Positions 50,310 through 57,937 of a DNA stretch of 64,000 nt are shown here, one piece after another. Origin of the DNA: Paenibacillus tyrphae. Its GTDB lineage: Bacteria > Bacillota > Bacilli > Paenibacillales > NBRC-103111. Numbering within the stretch: position 1 is the first letter of the stretch; each line of letters begins with the position of its first letter. The DNA is taken from positions 186,001 through 250,000 of the forward strand of contig NZ_BSDJ01000010.1 of the NCBI RefSeq assembly GCF_027925525.1, in the 5' to 3' direction. The translations under genes were made by a program, and so were the position numbers. The notes under the pieces were generated by a model. That model was not told the DNA's origin. It saw only the letters and a program-made list of their open reading frames with translations, and made no database searches.

Positions 50310-50560
50310 ACCGTCCATATTTATGGACGCAGAGTTTCGAGAAGTGGTCTTTATAAAAATAGAGATGCAGACGGAGGTGGGGTATCCACTGGAGAAGCGA
50401 TAGCGGCCGCCTTTGTCTTCGGGAAATGTCCGCTACTAAGCGGCTTCTAATCAAATTTCCCGAGGACAAGAGTGGTCGGAAGTGGATACCCCGCCCCTTC
50501 GTAACCTCTATCATCCCATTTCTCGACAAGCTTAACCGTCCATACTCATGGACGGTTTTT
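50309..50560. repeat. Long-inverted-repeat element 2 (shares core with element at 31171)
   Basis: Nested inverted pairs: TTTCGAGAAGTGG (50335-50347) with CCCATTTCTCGA (50515-50526); GGTGGGGTATCCACT (50376-50390) with AGTGGATACCCC (50481-50492); TTGTCTTCGGGAAAT (50413-50427) with ATTTCCCGAGGACAA (50455-50469). The core 50389-50422 (CTGGAGAAGCG ... CGCCTTTGTCTTCGG) matches element 1 at 29 of 34 positions. Near-identical small hairpins built on AACCGTCCATA flank it at 50309-50330 and 50534-50555. No open reading frame of note. Probably a mobile or dispersed structured repeat. Confidence 0.75.
50534..50560 (+). terminator. Terminator at right end of element 2
   Basis: AACCGTCCAT (50534-50543) pairs with ATGGACGGTT (50548-50557), followed by TTTTT. 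It probably terminates the MFS transcript. A sister hairpin without a T-run lies at 50312-50329. Confidence 0.8.
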
Positions 50561-50615
50561 CTGCCTTCCCACAAAATTAGTGCAAAAAATTAAACAAAGA
50601 AGAAATTTCACCGCA

Positions 50616-50644
50616 TTGAGAGCGTTTACTTTAGCGATTATAGT
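50616..50644 (+). promoter_or_regulatory. Sigma-A promoter of the ABC transporter operon
   Basis: TTGAGA (50616-50621), 17-base spacer and TATAGT (50639-50644). Expected start near 50651 gives a leader of about 120 bases. Confidence 0.65.
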
Positions 50645-50659
50645 AAATAACAAGAACAA

Positions 50660-50737
50660 GAAATCCGGCGGGACACATCAAGCGAAGTTGACGAAAGCGC
50701 TTTTTTACGAAAGCAAGGTCCCGTTGTCCCGGATTTC
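50660..50737 (+). promoter_or_regulatory. Structured 5' leader RNA of the ABC transporter operon
   Basis: GAAATCCGG (50660-50668) pairs with CCGGATTTC (50729-50737). Stacked on it, CGGGAC (50669-50674) pairs with GTCCCG (50718-50723), leaving a five-base bulge TTGTC. Inside, AAGCG (50680-50684) pairs with CGCTT (50698-50702), followed by a T-run that looks like a small attenuator. The motif ACGAAAGC occurs twice (50691, 50707). I do not recognise it as a known riboswitch; a cis-acting sensor is an inference. Confidence 0.6.
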
Positions 50738-50773
50738 AATCCACAATAAATATAAAACGGAGGGGTTCTACAG

Positions 50774-51832
50774 ATGAAAAAAGCGTTCACGGGCATTCTC
50801 GCCTCGCTGCTTCTGGTTACGACGCTGGCGGGCTGCGGTACGGAGTCGGCGGCACCGAAAAACACCGCATCAGGAGATACGGGCACGAAAAACGAAGCGA
50901 AAAAAGGAGGCAAGCTGACGCTGTACTCGCCTAACGCCGCCGAAGTCAATAACCCGATCATCAAGGAATTCCAAGACCGCACCGGCATCGAGGTGCAGCT
51001 GATCTCCGGAGGCACGGGCGACCTGTTGAAGCGGGTGCAGGCGGAAGCGGTTTCCCCGCAGGGCGACGTGTTCTGGGCCGGCGGCGCCGATTCGCTGGAG
51101 GCGTACAAGAAATTTTTCGAGCCGTACAAAACGAAAGAAAACGACAATCTGCTGCCGGAGTACATCGACAAAAACGGTGTATGGACGCCGTTCGCCGCGC
51201 TGCCGATGGTCATCATGTACAACAAGGAGCTCGTGAAAGCGGGCGAAGAGCCGAAGAGTTGGAACGATCTGCTCGATCCGAAGTGGAAGGGCAAAATCGC
51301 TTACGCCGACCCGGCCAAATCCGGTTCGTCGTATACGCAGCTTGTGACGATGCTGACCGCTTTCGGCAAGGATGACAAGGGCTGGGACTTCGTCAAGAAG
51401 TTCGTGAAAAACCTGGACGGCAAAGTGCTGTCGGGCTCGGGCCTCGTGTATAAAGGCGTCGCGGACAAAGAGTTCGCCATCGGCATCACCCTGGAGGAAG
51501 CGGCGCTTCGCTACGTGGAAGGCGGAGCCAAGGTAGGCATCGTGTATCCGTCCGAAGGCACGTCCGCCGTACCGGACGGCGCGGCGATCATCAAGGGCGC
51601 GCCGAACATGGAGCAGGCCAAGCAGTTCATCGATTTCCTCGTCGGCAAAGACGTGCAGTCCCTGATTCAAAAAGAATTCAAGCGCCGCTCCGTCCGCAAA
51701 GACGCCGAAGCGATCCAAGGCATCGTCCAAACGAAGGACATCAAGCTGGTGAACTATGACTTCGACTTCGCCGCGAGCAAGAAGGACGACAATATCAAAC
51801 ACTTCTCCAAAATTATAACCGGCGCGGAATAA
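50774..51832 (+). CDS. Fe(III)-type ABC transporter substrate-binding lipoprotein
   Basis: 352 residues. Lipobox LAGC places the lipidated Cys near residue 21 (MKKAFTGILASLLLVTTLAG C). The mature part has the AfuA/FbpA-type layout: KLTLYSPNAAEVNNPIIKEF, GDVFWAGGADSLEAYKKFFE, PFAALPMVIMYNKELVKAGE, SWNDLLDPKWKGKIAYADPA and VGIVYPSEGTSAVPDGAAII. The group includes Fe(III), phosphonate and thiamine-type binders, and the tyrosines used for iron are not certain here. Ribosome site GGAGGGG. It heads an operon with ATPase and double-domain permease, but an intrinsic terminator follows the stop, giving binding protein in excess. Confidence 0.88.
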   Translation: MKKAFTGILASLLLVTTLAGCGTESAAPKNTASGDTGTKNEAKKGGKLTLYSPNAAEVNNPIIKEFQDRTGIEVQLISGGTGDLLKRVQAEAVSPQGDVFWAGGADSLEAYKKFFEPYKTKENDNLLPEYIDKNGVWTPFAALPMVIMYNKELVKAGEEPKSWNDLLDPKWKGKIAYADPAKSGSSYTQLVTMLTAFGKDDKGWDFVKKFVKNLDGKVLSGSGLVYKGVADKEFAIGITLEEAALRYVEGGAKVGIVYPSEGTSAVPDGAAIIKGAPNMEQAKQFIDFLVGKDVQSLIQKEFKRRSVRKDAEAIQGIVQTKDIKLVNYDFDFAASKKDDNIKHFSKIITGAE

Positions 51833-51853
51833 CGCAGTCCGCCCAGGTTCCAC

Positions 51854-51893
51854 GGGTGCCTTTGACGATCGTCCGACGAGGCGCCCTTTTTTT
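51854..51893 (+). terminator. Intra-operon terminator between binding protein and ATPase genes
   Basis: GGGTGCCT (51854-51861) pairs with AGGCGCCC (51879-51886, one wobble), followed by seven Ts. A partial terminator here would keep binding-protein mRNA higher than that of the membrane parts. Confidence 0.8.
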
Positions 51894-51916
51894 CCAAAGA
51901 AACGGAGGCTCGATCC

Positions 51917-53017
51917 ATGCAAAAGATCGTATTTGACCATGTCACCAAATATTTCGGCACGCACAAAGCGGTCAACGACGCTCATTTTACGATAAACGAA
52001 GGCGAGTTTTTCACCCTGCTCGGCCCGAGCGGCTGCGGCAAAACGACGCTGCTGCGCACGATCGCCGGCTTTTATCGCCAGGAAGAAGGCGGCATTTACT
52101 TCGGAGACAAGCTGATCAACGACGTGCCGACCCATCAGCGCAATATCGGGATGGTGTTCCAAAACTACGCGATTTTCCCGCACATGACCGTGTTCGAGAA
52201 CGTGTGCTACGGGCTCAAGGCGCGCAGCGTCCCGAAAAAGGAAATGGAGCAGCGTGCGATGGAAGCGCTTGAAATGGTACAGCTGACGCATCTGCGCGAC
52301 CGCGTGCCATCGGATATGAGTGGCGGGCAGCAGCAGCGGATCGCGCTCGCCCGCGCGATAGTCATTCGTCCGGGGCTGCTGCTCATGGACGAGCCGCTGT
52401 CCAACCTGGACGCCAAGCTCCGGGTCAAGATGCGCTCCGACATCCGTCGGCTGCAAAAAGAGCTGAACATCACGACCATCTACGTGACCCACGATCAGGA
52501 AGAGGCGCTGGCCGTCTCCGACCGGATCGCCGTCATGAGCGAGGGCGTGATCCAGCAGATCGCTTCTCCCGAAGACATTTATTCGTATCCCGCGAACAAG
52601 TTCGTGTCCAATTTTATCGGCACCTCGAATTTTATCGAAGGCCACTGCTCCGGCTATAACGAGGCGGCGCAGGAAGCGAGCCTGCGGCTGCTGGAGACGC
52701 AGTGGAGCCAGAAGCTGTCGAGACCGTACGAGGGAAAAGTATTGTTCTCGCTTCGTCCTGAACGGATTAGGCTGCACGGCGAAGAGCCGGGAGAACGGCT
52801 GGTCCGGGGCACGATCGACAGCGTGACGTTTCTGGGCGAGAAGGTCAGCTATGCGGTCCGGCTTTCCGACGACTCCGTCATCGAAATTCAGGAGCATGCG
52901 ATCGAGCCGCACCGGATGAGAAAAGTGCATCAAACCGTGTACGTCGATCTGCAGCTCGACAAGGCGACCTTATTCGACGAATCGGGCAAGGAGGTTCTGT
53001 ACCGTGCAGCCTACTAA
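51917..53017 (+). CDS. ABC transporter ATP-binding protein (Fe(III)/PotA-type)
   Basis: 366 residues. Walker A GPSGCGKTT (about 36-44), Q-loop in NIGMVFQNYAIFPHM, signature MSGGQQQRIALARAI, Walker B LLLMDEPLSNLDAK and H-loop YVTHDQEEALAV. The C-terminal TOBE region (about 240-366, for example GKVLFSLRPERIRLHGEEPG and KVSYAVRLSDDSVIE) is typical of the FbpC/PotA group. It powers import through the permease encoded next, whose GTG start overlaps its end by 14 bases. Confidence 0.94.
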   Translation: MQKIVFDHVTKYFGTHKAVNDAHFTINEGEFFTLLGPSGCGKTTLLRTIAGFYRQEEGGIYFGDKLINDVPTHQRNIGMVFQNYAIFPHMTVFENVCYGLKARSVPKKEMEQRAMEALEMVQLTHLRDRVPSDMSGGQQQRIALARAIVIRPGLLLMDEPLSNLDAKLRVKMRSDIRRLQKELNITTIYVTHDQEEALAVSDRIAVMSEGVIQQIASPEDIYSYPANKFVSNFIGTSNFIEGHCSGYNEAAQEASLRLLETQWSQKLSRPYEGKVLFSLRPERIRLHGEEPGERLVRGTIDSVTFLGEKVSYAVRLSDDSVIEIQEHAIEPHRMRKVHQTVYVDLQLDKATLFDESGKEVLYRAAY

Positions 53018-54698
53018 TGCCGCCCCGGCGCTGCGGCCCAATCCGTTCAAACGCCTGCTTCAGCCCAAACAGTGGGATTTCTGGACTTGGGTAACGGTGA
53101 TCGTGTACGTATTCCTGCTGGCGTTCATTTTGTACCCGCTCGTGTCGTTGTTTTGGAACAGCTTTTTCAATGACAAAGGGGATTTTTCTCTAGAAAATTA
53201 TGGTAATTTCTTGAAACTAAAATATTACTACGGCTCGCTATGGAATAGCTTGAAGGTGTCGGCACTGGCGACGGTGTTCGCGATTCTCGTCGGGGTTCCG
53301 CTTGCGTACGTGACGGCCCGATACAACGTCAAATTTAAAGGTCTGATCCAAATTCTCGTCATCATGTCGCTGCTGTCCCCGCCGTTCATCGGCGCTTATT
53401 CCTGGATCTTGATGCTCGGGAACAACGGCTTCATTACCCGGTTTCTGCAGGACATCGGGATTCCGTTCCAGTCGGTGTACGGCTGGAAGGGCATCGTATT
53501 CGTGTTTACGCTGCAATTTTACCCGCACATTTACTTGTACGTGTCCGGTGCGCTCAAGACGATCGACACTTCGCTGGAGGAGGCCGCCGAAAGCTTGGGA
53601 CGCGGCGCGTTCCACCGGCTGATGACCGTGACACTTCCGCTGATTTTCCCGACGCTGTCGGCCGGGGCGCTGATGGTGTTCATGGCTTCGTTCGCCGACT
53701 TCGGTACGCCGATGCTGCTGGGCCAAGGGTTCAAGGTGCTGCCGATTCTCGCGTACGAGCAGTTTATCAGCGAAATGGGCGGCAATCCGGCGATGGCGAG
53801 CACGCTCAGCGTGATTCTGATCTTCTGCTCGACGGCAATCTTGTTCGTGCAGCGGTATTTCGTCTCGCGCAAAAATTATTCGATGACCGGCATGCGTACG
53901 CCGAAGGTGCAGCCGCTGAAGACGCTGCCGAAGTGGCTGCTGACCTTCGGGGCGCTGCTGGTGGCCTGCATTTCGATCATTCCGCAGGCGACGGTTATCG
54001 TAACGTCTTTCATTAAAACCAAGGGGCCCGTGTTTCACCCCGGGTTCAGCTTGAACAGCTATAAGGAAATTTTGTACCGGGTGCCGAAGGCGATCGCCCA
54101 TACGTACAGCTTCTCGCTCATTTCCATCGTCATTATGATCGTGATGGGCATGCTGGTCGCTTACGTGCTCGTCCGCCGCAAATCGAAGATTACCGCAATG
54201 CTTGACGGCATCCTGATGATTCCTTATGTCATGCCGGGCACGGTGCTCGGGATCAGCTTGATTATCGCGTTTAACAAGCCGCCGGTCATTTTGACGGGGA
54301 CGTGGGTCATTCTGGTGATCGCTTATGTGGTCCGCAAGCTGCCGTATACGATCCGCTCCAGCACCGCCATCCTCACGCAGCTCGATAAGAGCGTGGAAGA
54401 AGCGTCTATCAGCCTCGGCGTGCCGCCGATGAAGACGTTCTTCAAGACGACGGGACGGATGATGGCGCCCGGCGTCATGTCCGGAGCGATTCTGAGCTGG
54501 ATTACGACGATCAACGAGCTGAGCTCGACGGTCGTGCTGTACACCGGGGCGACCGCGACCATTTCGGTCACGATCTACAGCGAAGTGTTCACGGCGAATT
54601 ACGGCACCGGCGCGGCGCTCGCTTCGATCCTGTCCATCAGTACGTTAATCTCGCTGCTGATCGCCAGCAAGCTGAGCAAAAAAGGGCTCCAGCTGTAA
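53004..54698 (+). CDS. ABC transporter permease with two fused membrane domains (FbpB-like)
   Basis: 564 residues from GTG 53004, with AAGGAGG upstream inside the preceding gene. There are about 12 membrane segments in two homologous halves, each with an E-A-A coupling loop: EEAAESLGRGAFHRLMTVTL in the first and EEASISLGVPPMKTFFKTTG in the second. This internal duplication is the FbpB/SfuB iron-permease arrangement, where one chain replaces the usual permease pair. The start may be reinitiated by ribosomes finishing the ATPase gene. It forms the membrane channel for the binding protein at 50774. Confidence 0.93.
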   Translation: MQPTNAAPALRPNPFKRLLQPKQWDFWTWVTVIVYVFLLAFILYPLVSLFWNSFFNDKGDFSLENYGNFLKLKYYYGSLWNSLKVSALATVFAILVGVPLAYVTARYNVKFKGLIQILVIMSLLSPPFIGAYSWILMLGNNGFITRFLQDIGIPFQSVYGWKGIVFVFTLQFYPHIYLYVSGALKTIDTSLEEAAESLGRGAFHRLMTVTLPLIFPTLSAGALMVFMASFADFGTPMLLGQGFKVLPILAYEQFISEMGGNPAMASTLSVILIFCSTAILFVQRYFVSRKNYSMTGMRTPKVQPLKTLPKWLLTFGALLVACISIIPQATVIVTSFIKTKGPVFHPGFSLNSYKEILYRVPKAIAHTYSFSLISIVIMIVMGMLVAYVLVRRKSKITAMLDGILMIPYVMPGTVLGISLIIAFNKPPVILTGTWVILVIAYVVRKLPYTIRSSTAILTQLDKSVEEASISLGVPPMKTFFKTTGRMMAPGVMSGAILSWITTINELSSTVVLYTGATATISVTIYSEVFTANYGTGAALASILSISTLISLLIASKLSKKGLQL

Positions 54699-54785
54699 TG
54701 AACGGGTGCCTGAATTCCGAAGGCATGTTCGTGATACAATGGAAGTAAGAAGCCGCTCGTATCAGGAACTGGAGGAATCACCATC

Positions 54786-56009
54786 ATGAAGCTGCGTAAT
54801 TGGGCGGTTCGGCTTGTCCTCGGATGCATCGCCGCAGGCGCTTTGGTTTACGGGTTAACTCACGGAAAGCTGTCGGAGGACGAGCCGAAGCCGCCGGCCC
54901 CTCCCGCGTCGCTGTCGATTTGGGTATACAGCAAAGGCTGGGAGGACGTGGTTCGCGCCTTCGGGCAAAGCAACCCTCATATCGATGTCCAAATCCGCTC
55001 GTTTCGTTCTTACGAACAGTTGTATACCGAGCTGCTCGCGTCGATCTCGGCCGGCGCGGCTCCGCAGCTTGCGGAAATCCATAGCTTCTACGGCATCGCC
55101 CAGCTTGCGGCCACCGGTGCGGTGCTGCCCGCGGGGGATGTGTTGACCGCCGGGAAGCCGGCATTTCTTCCGGCTTTTTCCGCCGCGTTCCGGTATCGGG
55201 ACGAGGATTGGGCCGTCCCTTTCGGAGGCAGCGTGCCTGTGCTTTATTACCGGGAGGAGCCGTTCAAGCGGCTGGCCGGACGCGCCCCGGCGTTAGGCAC
55301 CTGGGAGGAGGTCCGGCAGACGCTGTCGCTCGCCAAGGAGCCTCCGGGGGAAGAGGTGTCGAAGGGCTACGGCACGATGACCGTAGATAAAGAGCTGCCC
55401 TGGTATTTGGCGAGCCTGAGCTACGCCCCGAAGAAGTCCGGCGGACCTGCGGCGGAACGTATGCGAAGCACGCTGGAGCTGTGGCGGAATTTGACGCACG
55501 AATCCAAGCTCATGAAGCCTTTGCAGCATGATAAGGCGGCAAGCGATTTTATTAACGGCAAGGCTGGCATGTACGTCGGCTCTTCCGATAAGCTGCCCAC
55601 GATCGAACGCTACATCGGCGGGAAGTTCTCGTTCGATCTGGCGAAGCTGCCTGTCTGGAAGCAGGAGGCGCTTTTGCCCGGCGTGCACGGGCTTGTGGCA
55701 TTGAAGAGCGACCCGGAGCGGCTGAAGGCCGCGCAAAGCTTCGTGCAGGAACTCACGGCTCCGGAGGCGCAGTCGGCCTTGTGGAATACGGTGGGACTGA
55801 TTCCGGCACGCGCGGAAGTGATCGGGAAGCTGGAGGAAGAGCCGGCTTTAAGCGAAAGGCTGAGGCGAATCTTGAGCTGGCTCCCCACCTTGGTCGGCCG
55901 CGCGCCGCGGTACGACGATTACGAGCGATGGAAACGGACGGAACGCATGCTGGAGCAGATCGAGCTGAATCCGCAAGAGCTGGTGGAGGACGTCGGAATG
56001 CTGTACTAA
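54786..56009 (+). CDS. Extracellular solute-binding protein with N-terminal membrane anchor
   Basis: 407 residues. The N-terminus has a hydrophobic stretch (WAVRLVLGCIAAGALVYGLT) that contains one Cys but not a clear lipobox, so it is a signal anchor or an atypical lipoprotein. The mature part has the family-1 binding-protein order: LSIWVYSKGWEDVVRAFGQS, LYTELLASISAGAAPQLAEI, VPFGGSVPVLYYREEPFKRL, INGKAGMYVGSSDKLPTIER and LKAAQSFVQELTAPEAQSAL. It would bind a sugar or other small solute. It follows the permease after about 90 bases but differs in family from the binding protein at 50774. Confidence 0.85.
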   Translation: MKLRNWAVRLVLGCIAAGALVYGLTHGKLSEDEPKPPAPPASLSIWVYSKGWEDVVRAFGQSNPHIDVQIRSFRSYEQLYTELLASISAGAAPQLAEIHSFYGIAQLAATGAVLPAGDVLTAGKPAFLPAFSAAFRYRDEDWAVPFGGSVPVLYYREEPFKRLAGRAPALGTWEEVRQTLSLAKEPPGEEVSKGYGTMTVDKELPWYLASLSYAPKKSGGPAAERMRSTLELWRNLTHESKLMKPLQHDKAASDFINGKAGMYVGSSDKLPTIERYIGGKFSFDLAKLPVWKQEALLPGVHGLVALKSDPERLKAAQSFVQELTAPEAQSALWNTVGLIPARAEVIGKLEEEPALSERLRRILSWLPTLVGRAPRYDDYERWKRTERMLEQIELNPQELVEDVGMLY

Positions 56010-56049
56010 AGCCTTACCACTATAAGCAGAGGATCGGGTGGAGGAGACT

Positions 56050-56913
56050 ATGAACATACAAACGTTAACCCTGAAGGGAACCGCCGAATGGAACGAGGAC
56101 GCGCTGGTCGTTAACCCGGGCGTATCGATGTACGGGGTGCTTGACGGAGCGACCTCTCTGCATCCGTTCCGCGGGCCTAACGGGGAAACCGGGGGATATT
56201 TGGCTTCCCGGACGATTCAGCAGTATCTGGAATCGCTGCAGGCGGAAGACTTGGCGGGCATCGATCTGAAGGAAGCGGTTGTCCAAGCGAATGTCCGTCT
56301 GAGGGGAAAAATGAAGGAAGCGGGCATCGATCTGGCCGATCAGGCGGCGCTGTGGACCAGCGCGCTGGCGGTTGTCCGGATTCACGACCGTTATATCGAC
56401 TACGCGCAGGTAGGGGATTGCATGATCGCCGCCTCCTATGCCGACGGAACGATCCGCACCGTATCCCGCGACCAGGTCGCGCACATCGATTACGAGTCCA
56501 AGAAGATTTGGGAGGAAGGCCTCCGCACCGGCGTCCAGACCCGGGAAGAGCTATGGGAGCTGGTGAAGCCGCACATCCGCGGCAACAAATCGCGGATGAA
56601 TACGTTAAGCGGCTACTCCGTGCTCAGTGGGCAGCCCGAGGCGAACGATTTTATCGAATACGGCCGGATCAACCGCATCCAGCTGCAATCGATTCTGATC
56701 GTAAGCGACGGACTGTTCCCTCCGAAGACGAGCGCTCAGCCGCCAGCCGATGGCATCGGCGAACTCGTCACCCTCATCAAGGAAATGTCACTGGAAGGGT
56801 ATGCGAAGTGGCTGATGAATTTGGAGGCGGAGGACAAGGAATGCCGCAAATATCCACGGTTCAAAATATCCGACGACAAAACGGCGGTACTGATTCGCTT
56901 TGACGCCGAATAG
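56050..56913 (+). CDS. PP2C (PPM)-family protein phosphatase-like protein
   Basis: 287 residues from ATG 56050 with GGAGGA directly before it. A PPM fold is suggested by SMYGVLDGATSLHPFRGPNG (metal Asp in V-L-D-G), ALWTSALAVVRIHDRYIDYA and QVGDCMIAASYADGTIRTVS (G-D motif), then SILIVSDGLFPP (S-D-G) and the ending DDKTAVLIRF (D-D-K-T-A). The canonical Asp set is therefore largely present. It should remove phosphate from Ser/Thr/Tyr residues of a protein in the cytosol. No kinase partner is adjacent; it is the last gene before a terminator and is probably transcribed with the binding protein upstream. Confidence 0.8.
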   Translation: MNIQTLTLKGTAEWNEDALVVNPGVSMYGVLDGATSLHPFRGPNGETGGYLASRTIQQYLESLQAEDLAGIDLKEAVVQANVRLRGKMKEAGIDLADQAALWTSALAVVRIHDRYIDYAQVGDCMIAASYADGTIRTVSRDQVAHIDYESKKIWEEGLRTGVQTREELWELVKPHIRGNKSRMNTLSGYSVLSGQPEANDFIEYGRINRIQLQSILIVSDGLFPPKTSAQPPADGIGELVTLIKEMSLEGYAKWLMNLEAEDKECRKYPRFKISDDKTAVLIRFDAE

Positions 56914-56925
56914 CACACAGAAGAT

Positions 56926-56955
56926 GGGCGATCCTGAGGGACCGTCCGTTTTTTT
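56926..56955 (+). terminator. Terminator after PP2C-like gene
   Basis: An imperfect stem GGGCGATCC against GGGACCGTCC is followed by seven Ts (56949-56955), 12 bases after the stop. Confidence 0.5.
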
Positions 56956-57094
56956 ATTGCCCGGGGTTTCTCATGAACGCAGCATCGATTTACCAGAAGA
57001 AGTCATCGTTCTCTCTATTGAATCCGAAGGCCATTGAATACAATGAGGGGGAAGAACATTCTCAAATCGCATTTGCATTTGGGGGAGGAGTCTA

Positions 57095-57937
57095 ATGAAG
57101 CTTTCGTTAAGCATGTGGAGCTTGCATCGTACGGTAAGGGCAGGCAGTTGGACGGTCATCGATTTTCTGTCGTTTTGCCGTAAGGAGGGCATCGATTCGG
57201 TCGAGCTGCTGAACGTATTCTGGCAAAATCAAGCTGTGGAGCTTGACGAGGTCGTTCGCTACACCCGGGAGAGCGGCATCCGGGTCGCCAGCTATGCGGT
57301 CGGCAACGATTTCGTCAGCGCCTTGGAGGAAGGGCGGTCAGCGGCCTTGCGGGAAATTACGGACGCGTTCCCGGTGGCGAAGGCGCTCGGCACGTCTGTC
57401 GTTCGCGTCTTCTCCGGCAGTCTGCATCCCGGAATCGACTACGATCAGGCGCGCGGTTGGATCATAAGCGGCCTGTCCGAAGCGGCGAAGCGGGCGGAAG
57501 AAGCCGGGATTACGCTCGCTCTGGAAAACCACGGCCAGTTGGCCGGGAGAGGCGGACAGGTGAAGGACATCATCGAGCAAGTCGGGTCAAAAGCATTACG
57601 CTCGACGTTCGATACGGGCAATTTCCTGCTGGTCGACGAGCATCCTTCGCAAGCGATCGAGCCGCTGCTGCCTTATATTGCGCATGTGCATGTCAAGGAT
57701 TTCAAGCGGCATCCCGAAGGACGATACATATCGCTGGGCGGCCAGACGTTTGAAGGCGCCGTGGCAGGCGAGGGCGATACGGGGCTGGCTTCGCTGATCG
57801 AACGGCTCGAAGCATCCGGTTATGCCGGGAAGTACGTGCTGGAGTACGAAGGGACAGACGATGAAGCCGAGGGCATTCGCGGAAGCTATGCTTTCGCAGA
57901 CGAGTACAACCGTACGCACGGGGAGGGCAGGCCATGA
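57095..57937 (+). CDS. Sugar phosphate isomerase/epimerase (AP-endonuclease-2-like TIM barrel)
   Basis: 280 residues preceded by GGAGGAG. The barrel pattern is clear: LSMWSLHRTVRAGSWTVIDF, GIDSVELLNVFWQ (Glu in the first metal position), ITLALENHGQLAGRGGQVKD (E-N-H), LRSTFDTGNFLLVDEHPSQA (D-T-G-N) and IAHVHVKDFKRHPEGRYISL (H-V-H-V-K-D). Such enzymes interconvert keto and aldo sugars or inosose. Its stop overlaps the start of the FAD oxidoreductase gene (ATGA at 57934-57937), so they form one operon with the Gfo/Idh/MocA gene behind. Confidence 0.9.
   Translation: MKLSLSMWSLHRTVRAGSWTVIDFLSFCRKEGIDSVELLNVFWQNQAVELDEVVRYTRESGIRVASYAVGNDFVSALEEGRSAALREITDAFPVAKALGTSVVRVFSGSLHPGIDYDQARGWIISGLSEAAKRAEEAGITLALENHGQLAGRGGQVKDIIEQVGSKALRSTFDTGNFLLVDEHPSQAIEPLLPYIAHVHVKDFKRHPEGRYISLGGQTFEGAVAGEGDTGLASLIERLEASGYAGKYVLEYEGTDDEAEGIRGSYAFADEYNRTHGEGRP

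Noticed and set aside
50691-50714. Paired ACGA motifs, as in mini-ykkC (guanidine-II) RNAs
   Set aside because: In those RNAs each ACGR is a loop closed by its own GC-rich hairpin; here the motifs are not in such loops.
50870-52933. A 687-codon open frame on the minus strand
   Set aside because: It is antisense to the binding-protein and ATPase genes, whose families are certain; its sequence is Arg/His-rich and resembles no protein. GC-rich third positions keep the antisense frame open.
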